Source of the DNA: Cellulomonas fulva
GTDB lineage: Bacteria > Actinomycetota > Actinomycetes > Actinomycetales > Cellulomonadaceae
Length of the DNA stretch: 64,000 nucleotides
Direction: 5' to 3'
NCBI RefSeq assembly: GCF_018531375.1
Contig: NZ_JAHBOH010000001.1
Span: forward strand, 372,001 to 436,000
A program made the position numbers and the translations under genes. The notes beneath the pieces were generated by a model. That model was not told where the DNA came from and ran no database searches. It saw only the letters and a list, made by a program, of their open reading frames with translations. Of this stretch, positions 56,237 through 64,000 are shown piece after piece; within the stretch, counting starts at the first letter, position 1, and each line of letters starts with the position of its first letter.

Positions 56237-57160
56237 TCAGTCGGCGCAGCGGTTCGTCACGACCATCACGGGGCACGTGGCGTGGTGCAGGACCGCCTGG
56301 CTCGTCGAGCCGAGCAGGAGGCCCGCGAAACCGCCGCGCCCGCGCGAGCCCATGACGATGAGGTCGGTGGCCGCGGAGAACTCCGTGAGCAGCTCGGCAC
56401 CCGTGCCGTCGAGCGCGAACCGACGCACCTGCAGGTCCTTGCCCTCGAGCTCCCGGTCGACCACGACGTTGAGGCCCTCGGTGATGTCGTTGAGGACCTG
56501 CTCGTGGTCCACCGCGGCCGGCAGCCACGCCAGCACGCCGGTCATCGACCCGACCGGCACGCCCGAGATCGCGGTGAGCTCCGCGTCCCACGCCACCGCC
56601 TCGTCGATCGCGTGCCGCAGCGCGCGCTCGGCCTGCGGCGAGCCGTCGACTCCGACGACGATGCGCCGCACCGGCCGCACGGCCGGCAGCTCCGCGTCCT
56701 CCGGCAGCGCGTGCCCGTCGCCGTCCCGCAGCGGCACCACGACGGTCGGGCAGTGCGCGTGCGCGGGCAGCGCCGACGAGACGGTGCCGAGCAGGCGGTC
56801 GGCGAACCCGCCGCGCCCCCGCGTCCCGACGACGGCGAGCCGGGCCTCCTTGGACAGCTCGACGAGCACGCCCGCCGCGTCGCCCGTGTGCACCTTGGCG
56901 GTGGTCGGCACGCCGCTGCCCGCCACGCGGGCGGAGGCCTCGGCCAGCACCGCCGCGGCGCCCTCCTGGATCGCGGTGTCGTCGAGCGCGGCGTAGCCGC
57001 CGTCGAGCGAGGCCGCCGCGAACGACGGCAGGGCGTAGGCGCACACCAGGTGCACCGCCCAGCCGCGGCGCGCGGCCTCGGCCGTCGCCCAGTCCAGCGC
57101 GTGGAGGCTCGCCGCCGATCCGTCGACGCCCACCAGGACCACGTCGTCACGCGTCGTCAT
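56237..57160 (-). CDS. universal stress protein, two UspA domains
   Basis: 307 residues with two tandem UspA domains (about 5-145 and 155-300). Each has the ATP-binding pattern: VGTRGRGGFADRLLGTVSSA in the first and MGSRGRGGFAGLLLGSTSQA in the second. The ATG with GGAGGTGA upstream is preferred to a start 14 codons earlier. Double-domain ATP-binding USPs in actinobacteria are often induced by hypoxia or stationary phase. Confidence 0.95.
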   Translation of the reverse strand: MTTRDDVVLVGVDGSAASLHALDWATAEAARRGWAVHLVCAYALPSFAAASLDGGYAALDDTAIQEGAAAVLAEASARVAGSGVPTTAKVHTGDAAGVLVELSKEARLAVVGTRGRGGFADRLLGTVSSALPAHAHCPTVVVPLRDGDGHALPEDAELPAVRPVRRIVVGVDGSPQAERALRHAIDEAVAWDAELTAISGVPVGSMTGVLAWLPAAVDHEQVLNDITEGLNVVVDRELEGKDLQVRRFALDGTGAELLTEFSAATDLIVMGSRGRGGFAGLLLGSTSQAVLHHATCPVMVVTNRCAD

Positions 57161-57284
57161 GCGCCCGTCACCTCCATCGCCCGTCCACCCCGGCGGCCGC
57201 ACCCGGGTCGTCCGGGCCGCCGCGATCGTCCCTCAAGTCAACACCAAGTCTTGACCAAAGATCGATTCGAGTCGGGCAGTGGGA
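57161..57284 (-). promoter_or_regulatory. promoter region of the universal stress protein gene
   Basis: A relatively AT-rich island for this genome. CAAGTC occurs twice 11 bp apart (57234-57239 and 57245-57250, one helical turn) next to TTGACC. The spacing suggests an activator binding one DNA face. No confident match to a known box such as the DosR motif. Confidence 0.35.
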
Positions 57285-57794
57285 TCAGGCGACCTCGGCG
57301 CCGTCCCCCCATCCCAGGAGGTAGGGCTCCCAGTCGGGGTGCCGCACGTGGCCCACGGCCGCGACCGGGCCGTGCGGCGCGCGCGGCGTGAACCGCAGCT
57401 CCCAGCCCAGCTCCGTCAGCAGGTGGTCGGCCTTGCGGTGGTTGCAGCGGGCGCACGCGGCCACGACGTTCTCCCACGCGTGGGGCCCGCTCCGGCTCCG
57501 GGGCACCACGTGGTCGATCGTGTCCGCCCGTCCCTCGCAGTAGGCGCACCGCTCGCGGTCGCGCGCCAGGACCGCTCGTCGGGTGATCGGCACGCGGGTC
57601 CGACGAGGCACGCGCACGTACCGCTGGAGCCGGACGACCGACGGCGCGACGACCGTGAGCCGCTCGGACCGGACCAGCGCCTCGCTGCCCTGCTCCACGA
57701 CGGCCTTCTCGAGCAGCAGCAGGACCACCGCACGCCGCACCGGGACCACGCACAACGGCTCGTAGGACGCGTTGAGCACCAGGGTGCCGCTCAC
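57285..57794 (-). CDS. HNH endonuclease
   Basis: 169 residues, the small actinobacterial HNH family. Opening VLNASYEPLCVVPVRRAVVL, then the HNH core at about 82-122: RCAYCEG, IDHVVPRSRSGPHAWENVVA, CARCNHRKAD. Both zinc CxxC pairs and the catalytic His of DHVVPRS are intact. The GTG start is inferred from family length. Stand-alone housekeeping-type gene; role probably in DNA metabolism. Confidence 0.92.
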   Translation of the reverse strand: MSGTLVLNASYEPLCVVPVRRAVVLLLLEKAVVEQGSEALVRSERLTVVAPSVVRLQRYVRVPRRTRVPITRRAVLARDRERCAYCEGRADTIDHVVPRSRSGPHAWENVVAACARCNHRKADHLLTELGWELRFTPRAPHGPVAAVGHVRHPDWEPYLLGWGDGAEVA

Positions 57795-57963
57795 GGCGCG
57801 CCCCAGGCCGGGCGCGCGGGCGCGCCCTGGTCGACCACCTCGGACCGATCTCTCGTCACGGTGCCTCCCGGTGCCCGCGTGCTCATGCGATCGGACCCGG
57901 CTGGCCCGTCGACAGAGGCTGCGGTGCGCGATCAGGGTAGCCGCCCGCAGCTGCCACGAGAAC

Positions 57964-58004
57964 GACGAGGCCCCGGCGACACAGCGTGTCGTCGGGGCCT
58001 CGTC
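57964..58004 (-). terminator. hairpin terminator of the NlpC/P60 gene
   Basis: A 19-bp stem with one mismatch (GACGAGGCCCCGGCGACAC against GTGTCGTCGGGGCCTCGTC) and a 3-nt loop, 15 bp downstream of the NlpC/P60 stop. The rest of 57795-58019 shows no gene. Confidence 0.85.
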
Positions 58005-58019
58005 GGAGGTGCGAGGGCG

Positions 58020-58784
58020 TCAGCCGATGCGGATGAACACCGGCGAGCTCTGCCAGATCTCGCGGAACTGGATCGTCTTGCCGGGGCGCGGCGCGTCGAT
58101 CTGCATGTTGCCGCCCGCGTAGATGGCGATGTGGCCGGGGCTCCAGATCAGGTCGCCCGGCTGGGCGTCCGCACGGGAGATGATCTGGCCCGCGTAGTGC
58201 TGCGCGCTCGACGAGCGCGGCAGGCTGATGCCGACCTGGGCGTACACGTACGACGTGAAGCCGGAGCAGTCGAAGCCGCTCGGCGTCGAGCCGCCGTAGA
58301 CGTACGGGACACCCACGTAGCGCGCGGCGATCTCGAGGATCTTGTTGCCGGCGACGCTCTGCGGGATGGGGCTGTTGGCGACCGGCGTGGAGCGCGAGAC
58401 CGGGTCGGTGGTGCGCGTCGTCGTCGGCGCGACGACCACGGGCTCCGGCTCGGGCGCCGGGAGCGTGACCTTCAGCTCCTGGTCGTCGATCGTGAACTTC
58501 GCGTCGGCCGGGGCGCTCACGACCGGGGCGGTCTCGAGCAGCGCCCGGGCGCTCGCGGTGAGGGCGTTGGTGTCCACCGCGGCGAGGGCGCCGGCGGAGG
58601 CGTCGTCGGACGGGCTCGCCATCGCGGGCGCAGCGCCCAGGACGGACGAGACGACCAGACCCGACGAAGCGGCGACGACCGCGGAACGACGGCCGACGTG
58701 GCCCAGCTGCTCCGTGGCGACCGCTGCGAGGTCCGTCAGCGGCGTCGAGGGCCGCCGAGCGGCCCGGTGCCGTGCATGCGTCAT
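58020..58784 (-). CDS. NlpC/P60 peptidoglycan hydrolase, secreted
   Basis: 254 residues. Long signal peptide (about 1-57, core VVAASSGLVVSSVLGAAPAM), a Thr/Pro-rich linker, then a C-terminal NlpC/P60 domain (about 143-254). Catalytic Cys173 lies in GFDCSGFTSYV and His218 in SPGHIAIYAGG. Cleaves D-Glu-diamino acid bonds in wall peptides. The leader carries a ydaO-type riboswitch, the usual arrangement for resuscitation and wall-remodelling hydrolases in actinobacteria, so expression should respond to cyclic di-AMP. Confidence 0.95.
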   Translation of the reverse strand: MTHARHRAARRPSTPLTDLAAVATEQLGHVGRRSAVVAASSGLVVSSVLGAAPAMASPSDDASAGALAAVDTNALTASARALLETAPVVSAPADAKFTIDDQELKVTLPAPEPEPVVVAPTTTRTTDPVSRSTPVANSPIPQSVAGNKILEIAARYVGVPYVYGGSTPSGFDCSGFTSYVYAQVGISLPRSSSAQHYAGQIISRADAQPGDLIWSPGHIAIYAGGNMQIDAPRPGKTIQFREIWQSSPVFIRIG

Positions 58785-58799
58785 GCGCGTGCCTCTCCT

Positions 58800-58970
58800 T
58801 GTCGCCTACGAGGTCAGCTGTCGGGTTCGGGTGGGAGAACACCCGGCCTCTCGGCCGACCGAGGTCGACGTCCTGGCTTCACCCCAAGGGCACCGAAGCG
58901 CCCAGATTTGGGTCCCCCGCCCCTGCCGGCGGTTCGTGCGGACCTCGTGGCGGCGGCAGGGCTAGGCGTC
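58800..58970 (-). ncRNA. ydaO/yuaA-type cyclic di-AMP riboswitch
   Basis: On the minus strand the leader contains the conserved blocks of this class in order: GGGGGACCCAAATCTGGG, CCTTGGGGTGAAGCC, GGCCGGGTGTTCTCCCACCC, CCGAACCCGACAGCTGACCT and CGTAGGCG. The closing stem pairs CGCCTA (about 58968-58963) with TAGGCG (58808-58803). It ends about 15 nt before the NlpC/P60 ATG, so ligand binding could mask the ribosome site. The remaining upstream gap to about 59236 shows no gene. Confidence 0.9.
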
Positions 58971-59236
58971 CCGCTCGAGGGCTTCGCGGAGGAGGGGTTC
59001 CGTGAAGCAGGACGAACGTACATGAGGTCGCCGCCGATTGTCACGTTCCGATCACGAACTCGTGCGGACATCTTGGACACGCGACCGGGTGGACTTCCGG
59101 GGTCCGGATGATGACGCAGGTCACAGGCGTGGGAGCGTGCGTCAGAGGGTCCGCGGGCGACCACTCTGCGACCCTCGCGTCTCGCGGGCCGGATATGTCG
59201 GCTCTGCGCACCTCGCGGTCGCGCCCCGAGCAGCGC

Positions 59237-59269
59237 GACGCCCCGGCCACCGGAGGCGGCCAGGGCGTC
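59237..59269 (-). terminator. hairpin terminator of the DtxR-family gene
   Basis: GACGCCCCGGCC pairs with GGCCAGGGCGTC (one mismatch) 16 bp after the stop of the repressor gene. Confidence 0.65.
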
Positions 59270-59284
59270 GGGAGAGCGCCGGGG

Positions 59285-59974
59285 TCAGCGCGTGCTGACG
59301 AAGATGTGCCGCGCGACCTCGTCGGGCAGGTCCAGCACCACCTCGCCGCCGGGGACACCGACCGTGACGGTGCCGGGCGCGACCTGGACCGTGATCTCCG
59401 CACCGGGGACCACGCCGGCGGTGGCGAGCCGGGCGAGCAGCTCGACGTCCACCTGCAGCGGCTCCGCGATCCGCGCGATGCGCGCGCGGCCGGCCTCGAC
59501 GGGAGCGCCGACCAGCGACGTGACGCCGTCCAGGAAGGCGATCCGGGTCTGCTCCTCGCCGATCTCCGAGAGGCCCGGGATCGGGTTCCCGTAGGGGTCG
59601 AAGTGCGGGTGGTCGAGCAGCGCGGCGAGGCGCTTCTCGACGCGCTCGCTCATCACGTGCTCCCAGCGGCACGCCTCCTCGTGGACGTACGGCCACTCGA
59701 GGCCCACGACGTCCGTCAGCAGCCGCTCGGCGAGCCGGTGCTTGCGCATGACGCGCACGGCCTTCGCGAGGCCGAGGTCCGTGAGCTCGAGGTGGCGGTC
59801 GCCCGTGACCACGACGAGGCCGTCGCGCTCCATCCGGGCGACGGTCTGCGAGACGGTGGGGCCGGAGTGACCCAGGCGCTCGGCGATGCGCGCCCGCAGG
59901 GGCGTGATGCCTTCCTCGGTGAGCTCGTAGATCGTCTTGAGGTACATCTCCGTCGTGTCGATCAGGTCGCTCAC
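59285..59974 (-). CDS. DtxR/IdeR-family metal-dependent repressor
   Basis: 229 residues. N-terminal winged helix (about 1-70: DLIDTTEMYLKTIYELTEEG, RIAERLGHSGPTVSQTVARM), dimerisation and metal-binding domain (HRLAERLLTDVVGL, VHEEACRWEHVMSERVEKRL, DPYGNPIPG), and a C-terminal SH3-like domain (about 155-229). The metal ligands Glu, Cys, His, Glu and His are present. The GTG start has GGGGAGG seven bases upstream. Controls iron or manganese genes; the Cys in EEAC favours the iron-type IdeR/DtxR. Confidence 0.95.
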   Translation of the reverse strand: MSDLIDTTEMYLKTIYELTEEGITPLRARIAERLGHSGPTVSQTVARMERDGLVVVTGDRHLELTDLGLAKAVRVMRKHRLAERLLTDVVGLEWPYVHEEACRWEHVMSERVEKRLAALLDHPHFDPYGNPIPGLSEIGEEQTRIAFLDGVTSLVGAPVEAGRARIARIAEPLQVDVELLARLATAGVVPGAEITVQVAPGTVTVGVPGGEVVLDLPDEVARHIFVSTR

Positions 59975-60031
59975 CGCGTCGCCTCCCCTTCCGGTCGCGG
60001 CCGTGCCTGCGCGGCCGCAGTCACAGGGTAG

Positions 60032-61195
<1,164 letters not shown>

Positions 61196-61197
61196 GC

Positions 61198-62193
61198 GTG
61201 ACCGAGCGCGTCGCGGTCGTCGCCGGCGCGTCCGGCTTCATCGGCCGCGCGGTGGCCGCGGCGCTGCGCGAGGACGGCTACGCGCTGCGGCTCGTCGGAC
61301 GGACCGGTCCGGACGCGACCTGGGACGACGCCGCCTCGCTGCGCGGTGCCGTCGACGGCGCGGACCTGCTCGTCAACCTCGCCGGACGGTCCGTCGGGTG
61401 CCGCTACACCGACGCGAACCGCGACGAGATCCTGCAGTCGCGGACGACGACGACGCGCGCGCTGCACCAGGCGGTCGCCGCGGCGGACCGGCCGCCGTCG
61501 CTCTGGCTGAACGCCAGCACCGGGACGATCTACCGCTACGCCGTGGACCGGCCGCAGACCGAGCGGGACGGCGAGCTCGGCACCGGGTTCTCCGTCGACG
61601 TGGCGCGCTGCTGGGAGGACGAGCTGTTCGCCGGCGAGCTGCCCGGCACGCGACGGGTCGCCCTGCGGATGGCGATCGTGCTGGGCGACGGGCTGGCGAA
61701 CCGGCTGCTCTTCGCGCTCGCGCGCTCGGGCGCGGGCGGCGCGCAGCTCGACGGCTGGTGGTTCGAGCACCGGCGCTACCGCGGCACCGGGCCGCACCCC
61801 ACCGGGGACGGCCGCCCGCCCCGGCACCGTTCCCGGGGACGGCAGCGGTTCAGCTGGATCCACGTGGACGACGTCGTCGGCGCCGTGCGCCACATCCGGG
61901 ACACCCCGGACCTCTCCGGTCCGGTCAACCTCGCGGCACCGGAGGCCACCGACAACCGGACGCTGATGGCCACGCTGCGGCGCGTGGTGCGCATGCCGGT
62001 CGGGATCCCCGCACCGCGCTGGGTGCTCGAGCCCGCGATGTGGGTGGCGCGCAACGAGTCGGAGCTGGTGCTCAAGAGCCGCTGGGTCCACCCGGAGCGG
62101 CTCCTGGAGAGCGGCTACACCTTCCGGCACACCGAGCTCGAGCAGGCCCTGCGCGACGTACGCGCGGCGACGGCGGGCCGTCGCCGCGCGTAG
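61198..62193 (+). CDS. TIGR01777-family NAD-dependent epimerase/dehydratase-like protein
   Basis: 331 residues, an atypical short-chain dehydrogenase. NAD(P)-binding GASGFIGRAVAAAL at the start, the family-specific LVNLAGRSVGCRY and ILQSRTTTTRAL, and FSWIHVDDVVGAVRHI. The C-terminal DUF1731 domain ends with RLLESGYTFRHTELEQAL. The GTG starts 2 bp after the serC stop. The physiological substrate of the family is unknown. An insertion rich in His/Arg/Pro (HRRYRGTGPHPTGDGRPPRH) is unusual. Confidence 0.92.
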   Translation: MTERVAVVAGASGFIGRAVAAALREDGYALRLVGRTGPDATWDDAASLRGAVDGADLLVNLAGRSVGCRYTDANRDEILQSRTTTTRALHQAVAAADRPPSLWLNASTGTIYRYAVDRPQTERDGELGTGFSVDVARCWEDELFAGELPGTRRVALRMAIVLGDGLANRLLFALARSGAGGAQLDGWWFEHRRYRGTGPHPTGDGRPPRHRSRGRQRFSWIHVDDVVGAVRHIRDTPDLSGPVNLAAPEATDNRTLMATLRRVVRMPVGIPAPRWVLEPAMWVARNESELVLKSRWVHPERLLESGYTFRHTELEQALRDVRAATAGRRRA

Positions 62194-62229
62194 CGGCCGT
62201 CACGTCGGAGCGTGACGTCGAGGCCGTCA

Positions 62230-62264
62230 GCGACGCGCCGCGCAGGTCGTCAGCGGCGCGTCGC
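62230..62264. terminator. bidirectional hairpin between convergent genes
   Basis: GCGACGCGCCGC pairs perfectly with GCGGCGCGTCGC around an 11-nt loop. A smaller CGTCACG/CGTGACG hairpin lies at 62198-62217. Together they can stop transcription from both sides. Confidence 0.75.
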
Positions 62265-62269
62265 CGGGC

Positions 62270-62944
62270 TCACTCCTGGACGCGGCGGCGGTGGTGCATC
62301 GCGACCGCGAGGGCGACCGCACCGGCCGCGACCAGGCCGCCGCCCGCCAGCGCCAGCGGGAGGGCGTCGGTGCCGGTGGCGGAGAGCTCGGGCTCGTCCG
62401 AGAGCACGGCGCTCGAGGGCGGGTTGGTGTTGCACTCGGGACGCGACGGCGGGTAGCCGACCGTGACGGTCGCCTCGGGGTTGACCTCGAACCGGACCTC
62501 GACCGACGGGCGGACCCAGTCCCACTCGTCGCCCTCGACCCAGGTGCCGTCCGGCAGCTGCGTCCAGCCCGGCCAGTCGACGCCGCGGCCGTTCTGCTCC
62601 ACGGCACCGGGCCAGTTCACGGTGCCGGACAGCGGCAGGCCGGAGAGCACGTAGTCCGCGCCCGTGGGGTTGACCCAGGTGATCTTCACGGTCGTGTTCG
62701 GGCTGCCGATCGCCTCGACCTGGTACCGCAGCTTGGGCACCTCGTTGTCGCAGAACGGCGAGAGCACCTGGACGCGGAGCTCGCAGGGCAGCGGCGGACC
62801 GTAGTCGTCGGCCGACTGCTCGAGGCAGCCGTACTGGTCGGAGGGGGCGGGCGACGGATCCGCCGCGATCGCCGCCGCCGGCACGGCCACGGCCGCCAGC
62901 AGGGCGACGACCAGGGCGACGAACGCCTTGACGAGCTTGCTCAT
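62270..62944 (-). CDS. secreted surface protein with sortase-like C-terminus
   Basis: 224 residues. Signal peptide 1-28 (FVALVVALLAAVAVPAAAIA). The mature beta-rich domain has five cysteines (YGCLEQ, LPCELR, FCDNE, ECNTNP) and a Trp-rich middle. The C-terminus has LSATGTD followed by a hydrophobic helix and HHRRRVQE, close to the class E sortase signal. Not recognised as a named family. An Ala/Gly-rich anchor like this also occurs in the MucBP protein of the window. Confidence 0.85.
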   Translation of the reverse strand: MSKLVKAFVALVVALLAAVAVPAAAIAADPSPAPSDQYGCLEQSADDYGPPLPCELRVQVLSPFCDNEVPKLRYQVEAIGSPNTTVKITWVNPTGADYVLSGLPLSGTVNWPGAVEQNGRGVDWPGWTQLPDGTWVEGDEWDWVRPSVEVRFEVNPEATVTVGYPPSRPECNTNPPSSAVLSDEPELSATGTDALPLALAGGGLVAAGAVALAVAMHHRRRVQE

Positions 62945-62971
62945 GGGACCGCGCCACCTCAGGTTGAGCTA

Positions 62972-63054
62972 CAGAACGGATGAATCGGGCATTTCAGGAT
63001 CATCTTCGCCGCTGCGACCCCGGAACCATAGCGGCAGAACGGGTGATTTCGGGC
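62972..63054 (-). repeat. imperfect direct repeats in the promoter region of the surface protein
   Basis: CAGAACGGATGAATCGGGC (62972-62990) recurs as CAGAACGGGTGATTTCGGGC (63035-63054), 63 bp apart. Both lie in an AT-richer stretch directly upstream of the surface protein gene. Spacing near six helical turns suggests cooperative regulator binding. Nothing else is seen in 62945-63143. Confidence 0.55.
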
Positions 63055-63143
63055 CTCGCCTCCACAGGCGACACCCGGAAGGTGACGCGCGGTTGCCCCG
63101 GGATACCTCGCGCGCCGCGGCGCCGCGGGTGAGAACCCGGGGC

Positions 63144-64000
63144 TCAGCCCACGCAACGGGCGTCGACGGCCCCCGGCGCGGCCAGCGTCGGGGTGGTCCA
63201 GACGTCGACCCGCCCGTCCACCACGGGCACGGTCGCCCGGATCGTCGTGCTCTCCCCGGGCGCCAGCAGGACGGAGGTGGTGCGCACGTCACGCCCGGCG
63301 ACCTCCGCCGCGGAGCCGACGATCGCGTCGTCCTGCCGCAGCTCGGCCACCGCGGCGCCGGCGGGCGCGTAGACGGACACCCGGGTGGCGAGCCAGCCGG
63401 GCGGCACCACGTCGTCGCGGATGCCCAGCACACCGCGGCGCCAGGTGGCGACGTCGTCGGGAGGGTCGTAGGACAGGTCGACGCGGACGGTCGCGGACGG
63501 GCTCGCGCCCGTGCAGACCAGGTCCTCCACGGTGACGTCCGCCGTGAGGTCGTAGTCGAGCTTCCCCGTCGTCGCGTCGTCGAGGAACACGCCCACCGCG
63601 CCGGGAGCCGCGCCGCTCAGGAACGCCCCGCCCACCGTGGTGCCGGCGAGCACCTCCTGCTCGTCGTCGTGCGCCGACCACACCCGGACGCGACGCTCGT
63701 CGACCGCCTGCGCCGCGGCCGCGACCAGCGCGTCGCTGTCACCCGTCCCGCTGGCGACGGCGCCCAGCACGGCCGCCGCGACGTCCGCGAAGTACGCGTC
63801 CGCGAGCTCGTCGTCGTCGTTCTCGAGGTACACGTCCCGCAGCGACGTCTGCAGGAAGGTGCTGCCGCGGACCTTGCTGCCGTCCGCCACCTCCAGCGGG
63901 CCCGTCGCGCGCAGGACGAGCCGGACCGTCGTCGGGTCGGTCGCGATCACGCCGTCCACCTCGCCGCCGCCCGCCCCGGCCCAGAGCTCCCGGGCGATCT
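63144..64000 (-). CDS. DUF4012-family protein (5' end outside window)
   Basis: The visible part is the C-terminal 285 residues. The frame is open to the window edge; the visible start-like Val at 63959 is internal, since IARELWAGAGGE runs straight into VDGVIATDPTTVRLVLRATG, a DUF4012 hallmark. The rest shows LENDDDELADAYFADVAAAV and a C-terminal beta domain with single cysteines (LVCTGA, ARCVG). DUF4012 proteins are extracellular, membrane-anchored and often sit near polysaccharide genes; the function is unknown. Confidence 0.88.
   Translation of the reverse strand, partial: IARELWAGAGGGEVDGVIATDPTTVRLVLRATGPLEVADGSKVRGSTFLQTSLRDVYLENDDDELADAYFADVAAAVLGAVASGTGDSDALVAAAAQAVDERRVRVWSAHDDEQEVLAGTTVGGAFLSGAAPGAVGVFLDDATTGKLDYDLTADVTVEDLVCTGASPSATVRVDLSYDPPDDVATWRRGVLGIRDDVVPPGWLATRVSVYAPAGAAVAELRQDDAIVGSAAEVAGRDVRTTSVLLAPGESTTIRATVPVVDGRVDVWTTPTLAAPGAVDARCVG

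Noticed and set aside
57161..57284. DosR dormancy box upstream of the universal stress protein
   Set aside because: The GACTTGAGGGAC stretch matches only part of the palindromic consensus; not enough to claim it.
59030..59100. CRP/GlxR site upstream of the NlpC/P60 riboswitch
   Set aside because: TCGTGATCGGAACGTGAC has two CGTGA boxes in direct, not inverted, orientation, so it does not fit the palindromic CRP operator.

Overview
The window is about 74% GC, has strong third-position G/C bias, and carries many GTG starts and GTGA/ATGA/TGATG gene junctions. It comes from a high-GC actinobacterium, most likely Cellulomonas or a close relative. The best taxonomic clue is a secreted enzyme with the order GH11 xylanase, CBM2b, NodB deacetylase, CBM2b, an architecture known from C. 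fimi. No tRNA, rRNA, CRISPR array, IS element or integrase was seen.

Left part (1-14.1 kb): a sugar ABC importer (two permeases and a lipoprotein binding protein) divergent from a GntR/UTRA repressor; a small secreted protein; a methyltransferase; a regulator made of two fused GntR modules; a MucBP-repeat sortase-anchored surface protein; the modular xylanase/deacetylase; glutaminase; and an MFS transporter.

Centre (14.1-49.3 kb): a chromosomal contractile injection system (eCIS type). A large ATP-binding LuxR regulator diverges from a plus-strand structural operon: sheath, tube 1, small assembly protein, a 57-residue DUF6760-like protein, tube 2, a very long disordered Ala/Pro/Thr/Ser protein, LysM tube/baseplate adaptor, VgrG-like spike, gp25, baseplate J, tail protein I, and a zinc-ribbon protein with a C-terminal membrane anchor. 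A facing minus-strand operon encodes a Pvc16-type DUF4255 protein and three related proteins, each with about 215-230 N-terminal residues, one membrane helix and then long arrays of carboxypeptidase-regulatory/Cna-B-like domains. Next come an AAA+ ATPase, a 1103-residue DUF4157 (HEIAH) candidate effector translationally coupled to a YbjN-like candidate chaperone, and a DUF4280 PAAR-like tip protein behind a Septum_form lipoprotein. Five promoters across this 32 kb share one 16-bp element (consensus GTAGCGATTACCGATG) placed 20-21 nt upstream of a -10-like hexamer. This ties scattered units, including the lipoprotein, into one predicted regulon, probably under the LuxR regulator. Several membrane-linked parts suggest a membrane-coupled, perhaps cytoplasmic, contractile machine rather than a freely released one.

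Right part (49.3-64 kb): housekeeping and envelope genes. These are OsmC; an EcsC-like protein; aldo/keto reductase; SRPBCC; an arginine/ornithine catabolic pair (DdaH-like hydrolase and RocD) behind phased Lrp-like sites, with an Lrp/AsnC gene nearby; a CAP-domain protein; a universal stress protein; HNH nuclease; an NlpC/P60 hydrolase under a ydaO-type (cyclic di-AMP) riboswitch; a DtxR/IdeR repressor; SerC; a TIGR01777 epimerase; a surface protein; and the end of a DUF4012 protein.
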